Shown here one piece after another: positions 30,991 to 38,079 of a DNA stretch of 39,878 nucleotides; positions within the stretch are counted from its first letter, which is position 1; each line of letters begins with the position of its first letter. Position numbers and translations under genes: made by a program. This stretch comes from Methanothrix harundinacea (GTDB taxonomy: Archaea > Halobacteriota > Methanosarcinia > Methanotrichales > Methanotrichaceae): positions 1 to 39,878 of the forward strand of contig DAQG01000075.1 in NCBI GenBank assembly GCA_002502785.1. The letters run 5' to 3'. The notes under the pieces are model-generated. The model ran no database searches, was not told the origin of the DNA, and saw only the letters and a program-made list of their open reading frames with translations.

Positions 30991-32092
30991 ATCCCACCTC
31001 GTTCAGCCCTCGCAGAGTGGCGCCGAACTCCGACTCGATGATGCTGGAGACGCCCATCGTCTTTGGGTGAAGGTCGATCTCCACCATGACGTGCTGGTGG
31101 CCGAGTTCTCTCAGGGGCCGCACCTGCCGGGGACCGTTGGTTATCGAGAATATCTCCATCCCCTTGAGCGAGTCGATGGGTATCGCATGAGGAACTCCCG
31201 AGATGACGGCGAAGTCGTAGTCGCCCTCTCTGGCCAGCCATTTCGCCACCTCCTCTCCGGCGATGGGGTACTCGTCAAGCCCGCCGATGATCTGTTCGAT
31301 CTGAACACCCCTTTCCTCAAGGCCCAAAAGGATGTTCTTCGCATCCTTTCTCACCTTCGTGAGGCCCTTATTCTCGTCGAGGTTTGCAAGGGTCGAGACC
31401 TCGGAGCCCCGGGATTTGGCGACCTGGGCCACGGCGGCGTTGATGTCGGCGAACATGTAGGCCGTCTCCTTCTTGGCGTTGAGAACGTTTATGCCCCTCT
31501 TTCCCTCCTTTATCAGCTCGAGAAGCCTCTCTGCTGCCTTGTACTTGATCTCGCCCCTCTCAGGAGCCAGGTACTCCCTACTTGCCGCACCGTGGAGCCT
31601 CTCAACCTCTGTTGCCTTCTCCAGGAGGAACTTCTGCCGGTCGAACTCCTGCTGGTCGATTATGCCCTTGTCCCGGGCCGCCTCCAGGGTGATGATGACG
31701 CCCTTGGTGTTGTCCCGATATCCGGCATGGACTTCCACCTCCAAGACGGGAACGTCGATCTCGGCGTCGACGACGGTCTGGTGTAGGTCTTCACCTATTA
31801 TCATGCTGCTACAGGTCCCGACAACGCCGATCAGCTTCGGGTCGAATAGCTCCCTCGCACGCCGGAGGAGCCTTGTAAGCTGCTCTTGGCCGCCGAAGAC
31901 GAAGCCCGCCTCGTCGAGGGCGGTGGTGAGGGTGTGGACGCCGTCCTCCTCCAGGAGACGAGCATGCTTGAAGCAGCAGCCACTGGGGCCGTGCATTACT
32001 ACGACGTCGACGCCCAGGTCTCTCAGGGTGTAAAGGGCCGCAACTATCGAGCTCGGCCTTGGATGCATTATCTGAACTTCGCTTGCCATCAT
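30989..32092 (-). CDS. cfbD: Ni-sirohydrochlorin a,c-diamide reductive cyclase, catalytic subunit CfbD
   Basis: A 367-aa NifD/BchN-like protein of F430 biosynthesis. With its reductase CfbC it carries out the ATP-dependent six-electron reduction of Ni-sirohydrochlorin a,c-diamide. Recognisable blocks: IMHPRPSSIVAALYTLRDLG, the cluster-Cys loop GPSGCCFKHARLL, GVVGTCSSMIIGEDL, VEVHAGYRDNTKGVI, and VMVEIDLHPKTMG near the end. GGTGAT overlapping the cfbE stop (TGA at 32098-32100) fixes the start at ATG 32092, giving MMASEVQIMH. Third gene of the leftward cfbA, cfbE, cfbD operon. Confidence 0.93.
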   Translation of the reverse strand: MMASEVQIMHPRPSSIVAALYTLRDLGVDVVVMHGPSGCCFKHARLLEEDGVHTLTTALDEAGFVFGGQEQLTRLLRRARELFDPKLIGVVGTCSSMIIGEDLHQTVVDAEIDVPVLEVEVHAGYRDNTKGVIITLEAARDKGIIDQQEFDRQKFLLEKATEVERLHGAASREYLAPERGEIKYKAAERLLELIKEGKRGINVLNAKKETAYMFADINAAVAQVAKSRGSEVSTLANLDENKGLTKVRKDAKNILLGLEERGVQIEQIIGGLDEYPIAGEEVAKWLAREGDYDFAVISGVPHAIPIDSLKGMEIFSITNGPRQVRPLRELGHQHVMVEIDLHPKTMGVSSIIESEFGATLRGLNEVG

Positions 32093-32097
32093 GAAAA

Positions 32098-33375
32098 TCA
32101 CCTGAAACATTTAACGCATGAAATTATCCTGTCGCCTCTTACCAGGGCGGCCTTAGCCCTCGATAGGCCCGAATCGAGGTCCTGGGCCGATAGGGCTGAG
32201 AGGGTGGTAACATATGGCTTCAGCCTCTCCCCCACCAGGATCAACAGATCGATCTCCCGGCGGCGGCGCGCGAGAATCTCGATCAGGGCGGGCACGTCCA
32301 TCCCCTCGCAGACCGTCTCTGCTTCCTCGCCCACAACGAGAGCCAATTTTCCGCCGCCTCCGGCGAGGTCGAGGGCGGCCTCGACCCCCGAGGCCCGAAG
32401 GCCGGAGTTGGAGTTGTCAAGTACCAAAATTCCGTCCTGCCAGATCTTCTTCATCCTGCCGCCAAGCCCTTCAAACCCCTCCAGAGCCGAAGCGATCTCT
32501 TTAAGGTCCAAGCCCGCTGCGAGGGCTGCAGCCGCTGCCCCGGAGATGGCAGGAGCGTAGCTTTCGATATCGAAGCTTTCGCCGAGATTGAGGGGCACCC
32601 TTTCCTTTCCATCCAGGATCTCTCTGGACGTGCACCAGACCCGGCCTCGCGGCCCCGCGCCGAAGGTCACGTCGGCCGAGATCCCGACGTCCTCGCCCGC
32701 GATCAGCTTCGAGCCTCTTTTCGAAAGGGAGACCATCTGAAGCTTTGCTGTGCTGGCCCAGAGGGTCCCTCCCGCTATCTTGTAGTCGCCGGCAAAGCTC
32801 GTCAGAACGCCGAAGTCGGCAAGGCCCGTCCCTCCCAGGGAGACCTCGCATACCAGATCGTCGGCGCCAGCGTTCTCGGCGACGTCGAAGGCCCGGATCA
32901 CGTTGGCGGGCGTGATGCTGAGTCCCGACATCAATAGCCTGCTTTTGCCGTCCTTCCAGATCTCGATCCCCCGAGTAGTGTGGGATGCGACAGTTCCCCT
33001 GGCGGACAGGATCCGGGCTAATATGAGGGCTGTGGTGGTCTTGCCTCTCGTCCCCGTTACCTCGAAGGCCCGAAAGCTCCACTCCCCATCCAAGAGGGCA
33101 CCTACGGTCCGATGGTGCGTGACAACTTTTTTTCCTAGACGTCTCGCCACTTCGTAGGCCGGATTTCCTGGCGGCAGATGGACCGGGACGACGACGAGAT
33201 TGAATCCAGAGACGTCTGGGACGTTGTGGTAGACCTCTAGGGCGGCAGCCTCGATCCCTTCCAGCCTCATCCGCTCGGCGATCAACCCAGCGCCGTGAAT
33301 GGTGTCGAGGACCGCAACCGGAGAGGCTACTTCAGAGCTTCCGTCGCTCTCCGGTAGGCGAGGGCAGCAATGCAT
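32098..33375 (-). CDS. cfbE: coenzyme F430 synthase (Mur-ligase-like) CfbE
   Basis: A 425-aa Mur-ligase-like enzyme that uses ATP to close the six-membered carbocyclic ring of F430. The P-loop is EVTGTRGKTTTALILARIL. Other Mur signatures are LVCEVSLGGTGLADFG, SYAPAISGAAAAALAAGL and FEGLGGRMKKI with ILVLDNSNSG. The N-terminus conserves VAVLDTIHGAGLIAERM. No good start lies nearer, so ATG 33375 is used; it overlaps cfbA by 49 bases and has no clear ribosome site, so the true start is uncertain. Six bases separate it from cfbD. Confidence 0.9.
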   Translation of the reverse strand: MHCCPRLPESDGSSEVASPVAVLDTIHGAGLIAERMRLEGIEAAALEVYHNVPDVSGFNLVVVPVHLPPGNPAYEVARRLGKKVVTHHRTVGALLDGEWSFRAFEVTGTRGKTTTALILARILSARGTVASHTTRGIEIWKDGKSRLLMSGLSITPANVIRAFDVAENAGADDLVCEVSLGGTGLADFGVLTSFAGDYKIAGGTLWASTAKLQMVSLSKRGSKLIAGEDVGISADVTFGAGPRGRVWCTSREILDGKERVPLNLGESFDIESYAPAISGAAAAALAAGLDLKEIASALEGFEGLGGRMKKIWQDGILVLDNSNSGLRASGVEAALDLAGGGGKLALVVGEEAETVCEGMDVPALIEILARRRREIDLLILVGERLKPYVTTLSALSAQDLDSGLSRAKAALVRGDRIISCVKCFR

Positions 33376-33722
33376 TCGTCTACGCCCAGGGGCTCTGCGC
33401 ACCTGATCTCCACCTCGGTCCCGTTCAGCTTGCACTTGCCCCTCCGAAGATTGGGGTCCACAGAGAGCTCGTTCGGTATGTCCTCCAGGGTGTGGACGCC
33501 ATGGGCGAGGAAGATGGGCAGGGCCACGATCGTTTTGACCTTCGTTCCCGATAAGCTCTGTAAGCCTTTGGCGATGTTCGGCTCGTCCATGTTCAGGAAG
33601 GCGATCCTCACGGGACCGTCATGGTTTTTGCCGATCAGCTCTGCGCACTTTTCCACCATCTCTTTGTTATACGGCTTGGTGCTGCCGTGTCCAAGAACAA
33701 GAATCCCTACATCGTCGACCAT
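33327..33722 (-). CDS. cfbA: sirohydrochlorin nickelochelatase CfbA (small CbiX type)
   Basis: A 131-aa half-size chelatase, which works as a homodimer to insert Ni2+ into sirohydrochlorin. Motifs: GILVLGHGSTKPYNKEM with the metal-binding His, IAFLNMDEPNIAKGLQSL, and IVALPIFLAHGVHTLEDIP with the second His. ATG at 33722 follows GGTGAGAT; upstream codons in the frame are not chelatase-like. First gene of the F430 operon. A TATA-like AT stretch (about 33.75-33.78 kb) precedes it. Confidence 0.93.
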   Translation of the reverse strand: MVDDVGILVLGHGSTKPYNKEMVEKCAELIGKNHDGPVRIAFLNMDEPNIAKGLQSLSGTKVKTIVALPIFLAHGVHTLEDIPNELSVDPNLRRGKCKLNGTEVEIRCAEPLGVDECIAALAYRRATEALK

Positions 33723-33890
33723 AGATCTCACCAATGTTACGTTTTTGCATATTTGTATTAACAGGATGGGATTAATAACTAATAAATCCTTTCCCGACGT
33801 AAAATGGTCTGGCAGTTCATCCTTCGGCCTTCGTCGACGAAGGGTGGACCGAGGTTCGGACAGGGCGCGAAACAATTGGGATAAGTCAAA

Positions 33891-34373
33891 ATGAGCCGCA
33901 TAGCGTATCTCCTGGTCTCAGTCCTCTTAATTATGCAGACTGCAAGCGGAGCCGAGGTCTTCATGTCGACGCGAGAGAGCCTCACTTTCGCCGACAACTT
34001 GACCCTCGTGGTGATGGACGTGGAGCCGGGCGCCGGCGTCGTCTGGCTGGAGCTTCAGGATGAGCACGGCCCTCTTAAGTCCTCGATCTTGAAGACCGGG
34101 GAGAGTTTCGCCTACGATGCGAGAGGGGAAGGCCTGAACCTGACCGTTACCAGGATCTACGCCGGGAGCGAGAGGGACCTGGTGGACCTTGACCTGGAAT
34201 CTGGAGAGATCGTCAGAAGGTCCTCCAAAGTGCCTCCTGATGACCCATATCAAAATCGTGATCTTACTGGCCAATCGAGCGACTCGTCCCTCCTCAACTG
34301 GGGCCTGGCGATCGTCCTGGCCTTCGTCTTGATGGCCTGGGTCTATTTCGGGGCGAGATCCAAAGGGAGGTAG
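33891..34373 (+). CDS. secreted, C-terminally anchored protein of unknown function
   Basis: A 160-aa protein with a signal peptide (MSRIAYLLVSVLLIMQTASGA), then a beta-rich domain (residues about 22-110: SLTFADNLTLVVMDVEPGAG, VVWLELQDEHG, LNLTVTRIYAGSE). A polar linker leads to a single transmembrane helix (LNWGLAIVLAFVLMAWVYF) and a basic ARSKGR end. This is the pattern of archaeal cell-surface proteins with S-layer-like beta domains. The family is not recognised with certainty. Monocistronic, divergent from cfbA. Confidence 0.8.
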   Translation: MSRIAYLLVSVLLIMQTASGAEVFMSTRESLTFADNLTLVVMDVEPGAGVVWLELQDEHGPLKSSILKTGESFAYDARGEGLNLTVTRIYAGSERDLVDLDLESGEIVRRSSKVPPDDPYQNRDLTGQSSDSSLLNWGLAIVLAFVLMAWVYFGARSKGR

Positions 34374-34802
34374 AGAGCGATGCGATCTCGTGGAGGGTCG
34401 AAGGATGGTTCGCCTTCGGCATATATCTTAGCCACAAATTTTAGATACAAAGACATACCGAGTCAAAAAGCACACCCATCAGCAAGCTGCGGGGTATTCA
34501 ATTTAAACACCCATGAGCCAGAGGCTCACACGCGAAGGATGAAAAACTGGTTTATGCAGCTTGACGTTTACACTGAAACTTGATACCTCTTGCCGTACTA
34601 TTTTAGACCTGACGTGGGTAGTGAAGTCTGTCTAATTTTTGGGATCTAAATCCCGTAATTTAAACTAGTCACTATCTCACGAACACGAGAATGCGTCTCA
34701 GAACGCGTGTGCGAAAATGCACTCATGAAGATATACATCTACCCATATCAGGACGGAGAGCATTATGGAGATGCAGAGAAATCAAATTGAATGCTGCCCA
34801 CC

Positions 34803-34818
34803 CCACCCTAAAGGGTGG
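34803..34818. repeat. perfect 7-bp inverted repeat
   Basis: CCACCCT-AA-AGGGTGG, followed by agtatgcttcggggccg. The stem and the following GC-rich tail resemble the subterminal hairpins of IS200/IS605-group elements. It lies 175 bases from a second such hairpin. No transposase gene is near. Confidence 0.5.
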
Positions 34819-34991
34819 AGTATGCTTCGGGGCCGCACGCCCGTTTTTCCGGATTTCAGAAATCTTTGGGTCTTTGTTGCCCAGATTCCCTGATCTGCAC
34901 GATTGAAACCCCGCTTTAGATTTCCTCTGAATAGTCTCTAAAGTTTTATCAATTCAAAAGAACACGAAGAACGGGTGAGGGTTCACTTCAT

Positions 34992-35011
34992 CCCCGCCCT
35001 AAAGGACGGGG
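34992..35011 (-). mobile_element. solo IS200/IS605-type end hairpin (possible omega-RNA 3' scaffold relic)
   Basis: Minus strand reads CCCCGTCCTTTAGGGCGGGG, preceded by TCACGAATA and followed by ATGAAG. This closely resembles the right-end hairpin found after tnpB genes in archaeal IS200/IS605 elements, which is also the 3' scaffold of the TnpB guide RNA. No tnpB or tnpA frame exists within the window. On its other side an IS110 fragment begins within about 10 bases, so this end may mark an old insertion into IS110. Confidence 0.5.
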
Positions 35012-35021
35012 TATTCGTGAC

Positions 35022-35451
35022 TCTCCGCGCTCCCGAAGTAATAAACTTGTCACAGGAAACATAACCAAGCAAGGGTCTAGACACCTCCGATGGATTCTGA
35101 TACAGGTCGCTCAATCCATTGCGCATCTCAATAACTCCATCCTGAAAACGTTCTTTCTCCGGATTAGGGGGTAGAAAGGGATATAATGTGGCCATTGTGG
35201 CGGTGGCAAGAAAGCTAATCAGCATTTTGCACCATCTTCCCGTTAACAGTGAACCGTATATAGAGAATGGTGTCTCGCCTGAGAGGAAGATCTCATTCCA
35301 GGGACGCATCACGACTATAGAAGACTTCTTAGAGCAAATAGACACTATAGTAGATATAAATAGATGTAAATTCAGCATCGTCTGGATGTATATGGATGAA
35401 GGTTATGTAAGTCAATATGTTTGGCAGATAATTTTTTTCATGCAAAAATAA
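35022..35451 (+). pseudogene. IS110-family transposase, C-terminal fragment with one frameshift
   Basis: The plus strand reads SNKLVTGNITKQGSRHLRW, then ILIQVAQSIAHLNN and ILKTFFLRIRG. This is the IS116/IS110/IS902 C-terminal domain with its catalytic-Ser region. The frame then breaks at a G5 run near 35168. Removing one G continues as RKGYNVAIVAVARKLISIL, another IS110 hallmark, to the stop at 35449-35451. The N-terminal part is missing; the fragment begins just beside an IS605-like hairpin. Confidence 0.7.
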
Positions 35452-35463
35452 GCGGACTCAATC

Positions 35464-35586
35464 ATGCAAATACCTGCCATGAGTACGGCTTCTAAGGTGA
35501 TTGGTAGCGATTCATCTCACGACAGTTCCGATTACCGTCAGTCATCAAGTTATTATGACGCGGCCACAGAATTTGTGATACTCTAA
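35464..35586 (+). CDS. possible 40-aa peptide, low complexity
   Basis: A short frame (ATG 35464, TAA 35584-35586) rich in Ser, Asp and Tyr (SDSSHDSSDYRQSSSYYDAA). There is no ribosome site and no recognised family; it lies in transposon debris. More likely chance than gene. Confidence 0.12.
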   Translation: MQIPAMSTASKVIGSDSSHDSSDYRQSSSYYDAATEFVIL

Positions 35587-35827
35587 GTTTAGGCAACAAA
35601 ACAGCTAGAGACAATTATAATTTTTCAATCTGATGAAAATGAAGTCGGGTTTATGGACTCAAAGCGGTAATTCTGCTCGAGATGCGTTTCTTCATCTAAT
35701 CCTCTCAGACCGAAAGCTTTATATTCGACAAATGACGTAGTAGTGTACGGCATATAACGTGCTATTTCCTCCCTCCTTTACCCTCTATTTTTTTTATTCT
35801 TCCTCTCCTCCAAGCCTTTTCGTCTCC

Positions 35828-35836
35828 TTTAAATAA
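35828..35836 (+). promoter_or_regulatory. TATA box of the MoxR/GXGXG/VWA operon
   Basis: TTTAAATAA lies about 29 bases before the ATG of the AAA ATPase (35861), with a purine-poor upstream stretch. No Shine-Dalgarno-like sequence is present in the roughly 20 bases before the ATG, so the transcript is probably leaderless. Confidence 0.55.
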
Positions 35837-35860
35837 GACCAGATCACCCCTTTTCAGCAT

Positions 35861-37216
35861 ATGCCAGACCCTCTGCGGAAGATGGACGACCTGGTAAGTG
35901 CCCTCGAGGAGCTGCGCCTTCACGTGGGCCCCGCCGACCTCCAGGTGGGGGACAGGAAGGTGAACAGCCAGCTCTACATCTCCCTTGCCAACGCCTGCCT
36001 TCGGAACCGTGCGGCCCTCCTTTACGGTGGGATGGGCGCGAACAAGACGACCCTGGTGAACCTTTTGGGATCTGCCTTCACGGGCCTCTCCTTCGACGAG
36101 GTCGAGAACCTGATGATCACGGGCCATCCCGAGCAGACCGAGGAGAAGATCGTGGGGTTCATCGACCCGCGCCAGTGGTCCTGCCCCCCGGCCTCGTCGC
36201 CCGACTCGTCCCGATCATCGCCCCATCCGGGATCGTCGATCCGTCCTGAACTTTCGTCTTCGTCCTTCGATGAGGAAGCCGATGCCATCCAGGTCCTCTG
36301 GACTCCCTGGGCAAGGTCCAGGTGGAAGGTGATAAACGAGATCAATCGCTTTCCCTCAGGAAAGCAGAACCTCTTTTTGGAGCTTCTCCAGAAGCGGAAG
36401 GTGAGCTACGCCGGAAAGACCCTCGACCTGGGGGACACCTGCTACTTCGCCACAATGAATCCCGACTTCAGCGCCACATACCCCCTGGACGAGGCCCTCC
36501 TTGACCGGATATCGATCTCGGTCCCGGCGACCCAACCCGACTTTCTCGCTAGTCTTGCATTAGCAGAAAGAGAAAAAGAGGTCTGGGAGCTGGCCGAGTC
36601 CCTACCCTACTTCGCCCCGGAGGAGTTCGAGAGCCTTCCCGGAATGGTCGCAGCCGTGAGCCTCGACAGCCAGGTAGAGCTATCGATAATCTCCCTTTTG
36701 AGAGATTTCACCCTCTGCGAGAGGGCCCCGGCCTTCGACAAGACCCAGCTCTCAGGCGGATCCAAGCCGAGTCGGGGCCTCTGCGCCGGGTGCCACTATT
36801 TCAACAATCCCGAGGTCTGCTGTTGGCAGGTCGACGAGGGGCTTTCCGACAGGGTGAGGCAGGACCTGCGGTCATACACCAGGGCGATGGCCCTCCTCCT
36901 CGGGCTGGGCGGTTCCGGGGAGATGATCGAGGTTTTGAGGGCCGTCGCCCCCTACGTCATCTGGCACAGGGTCTCCCCGAACAGGACGATGCTCGAGCGG
37001 CCCCCCTACTACGGCGCGAGGCGTCTTCTTTACGTGAAGGACCTCGTTGAGAAGAGCATCAACAGGACGCTGAACGAGCGAGGCGAGATGAACATGATCT
37101 TCGCCCAGGCCGTCGATGGCGACATCTCGCCAAAAGATGCGATGGAGAAGCTATCGGGCTATGACGACCCGATAGCGAGGCTCGACTACTTGAAGGCCCT
37201 GGAGAGGATGGTTTGA
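35861..37216 (+). CDS. MoxR-type AAA+ ATPase
   Basis: A 451-aa AAA+ protein. Walker A is GGMGANKTT (about residues 56-64). Walker B/MoxR box reads WKVINEINRFPSGKQNLF, with the usual first Asp replaced by Asn but the catalytic Glu kept. Sensor-1 is CYFATMNPDFSATYPLDEAL, then LLDRISISVP. A Ser/Pro-rich low-complexity insert (about 108-135) precedes Walker B. A four-Cys cluster CAGCHYFNNPEVCC in the C-terminal half could bind zinc or Fe-S. MoxR ATPases act with VWA proteins as chaperones that load metals or cofactors; the VWA partner lies two genes downstream. The next gene's ATG overlaps its stop by 4 bases. Confidence 0.88.
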   Translation: MPDPLRKMDDLVSALEELRLHVGPADLQVGDRKVNSQLYISLANACLRNRAALLYGGMGANKTTLVNLLGSAFTGLSFDEVENLMITGHPEQTEEKIVGFIDPRQWSCPPASSPDSSRSSPHPGSSIRPELSSSSFDEEADAIQVLWTPWARSRWKVINEINRFPSGKQNLFLELLQKRKVSYAGKTLDLGDTCYFATMNPDFSATYPLDEALLDRISISVPATQPDFLASLALAEREKEVWELAESLPYFAPEEFESLPGMVAAVSLDSQVELSIISLLRDFTLCERAPAFDKTQLSGGSKPSRGLCAGCHYFNNPEVCCWQVDEGLSDRVRQDLRSYTRAMALLLGLGGSGEMIEVLRAVAPYVIWHRVSPNRTMLERPPYYGARRLLYVKDLVEKSINRTLNERGEMNMIFAQAVDGDISPKDAMEKLSGYDDPIARLDYLKALERMV

Positions 37217-38079
37217 AGCTGAAGGGGTTCATGGACCAGGCCTACGGGGGCAAGGTCAGAGGGAAAAAGAGGCTCGACGAGAAGAGGGGCGAGTTTCTTC
37301 TGGGCTTTGAAGACTTGGCCCAGAGGCTTAAAGAGAGGCCGAAGAGGGCGGAGGTGGAGGACCTCGCCCCGCGGGAGGCGGACCAGATCGTCGACCTCAT
37401 ATTCTCGGCCTCACCCAAGGACAAAAGGGAAGAGACGATTTGGGGCATTCTTACGAGTCTCGCGGCCGAGAGCCTATCTGAACCCCTGGTCATAATACCG
37501 CCCCGAAACTTCGCAGGCCTTGAGCTGAAGGGGGGTATGTTAATCCTGGATGGCAACGCGTTGACGTCCGGGCCGAAGGTCGGGGCCTCGGACGGGACAG
37601 GTCGGGCCCCTGCTTCCTGGACAAGAGCCCACCACCTGGGGGAGAGGATGTCGGGGGGAAGGTTGATAGTCCTAGGCGGTGCCGGCGACTACCTGGGCCA
37701 GGAGATGGATGGTGGCGGCATCGTCTGCGCCTCCTGTGGTGATTACGCCTTCAGGAACATGAAGGGCGGCTGGGGCGTGGTCAAGGGCGATGCAGGAAAT
37801 TATCTTGGGGTCGGAAACTCCGGCGGCAGGGTCGCGGTCAAGGGCGGGGCGGGCGCAAGAGCAGGCTGGCTGATGCGGTCAGGCAGGATCTGGGTGGGAA
37901 AAGATACAGGCGACTACATGGGACTCATGATGAGCGGCGGCGAAATCTCGACATGGGGCAGGGCCGGGGCTAGGGCAGGCTGGAGGATGAAGGGCGGTTT
38001 GATCACCGCCGATGGTTATGGTCCCGAGACCGGAGCTGAGAAGGTTGGGGGCAGGATACTCCGAAGAAAGGCTGATTGA
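37213..38079 (+). CDS. GXGXG-repeat protein (FwdC / glutamate synthase alpha-domain-like)
   Basis: A 288-aa protein. After about 95 helical, Lys-rich residues it has a right-handed beta-helix made of repeated GxGxG units: MSGGRLIVLGGAGDYLGQEM, NMKGGWGVVKGDAGNYLG, SGGRVAVKGGAGARAGWLM, VGKDTGDYMGLMMSGG, and a final GRAGARAGWRMKGG. This is the domain of formylmethanofuran dehydrogenase subunit C and of the GltB C-terminus, where it is a scaffold rather than a catalyst. A stand-alone copy with its own N-terminal domain, wedged between MoxR and VWA genes, is unusual. Confidence 0.85.
   Translation: MKLKGFMDQAYGGKVRGKKRLDEKRGEFLLGFEDLAQRLKERPKRAEVEDLAPREADQIVDLIFSASPKDKREETIWGILTSLAAESLSEPLVIIPPRNFAGLELKGGMLILDGNALTSGPKVGASDGTGRAPASWTRAHHLGERMSGGRLIVLGGAGDYLGQEMDGGGIVCASCGDYAFRNMKGGWGVVKGDAGNYLGVGNSGGRVAVKGGAGARAGWLMRSGRIWVGKDTGDYMGLMMSGGEISTWGRAGARAGWRMKGGLITADGYGPETGAEKVGGRILRRKAD

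Larger units (their letters stand above)
34374..35860. other. gene-poor AT-rich region with transposon debris
   Basis: About 1.5 kb with base composition unlike the flanking genes. Contents I can support are a short hairpin (34803-34818), an IS200/IS605-like end hairpin (34992-35011), an IS110 C-terminal fragment (35022-35451) and a possible 40-codon frame (35464-35586). Between 34.4 and 34.8 kb I see nothing that reads as a gene, only a CAGCAAGCTG mini-hairpin near 34.48 kb. From 35.6 to 35.8 kb only the promoter of the MoxR operon is evident. Confidence 0.6.

Noticed and set aside
34691..34906. Open frame around the 34.8 kb hairpin
   Set aside because: It runs through an inverted repeat, has no ribosome site and resembles no family.
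34895..34925. CRISPR-like snippet (gattgaaaccccg)
   Set aside because: It occurs once only, with no repeat-spacer periodicity and no cas genes in the window.
34983..35378. Minus-strand open frame across the IS605-like hairpin
   Set aside because: It is antisense to the IS110 fragment, which has clear transposase motifs on the plus strand.
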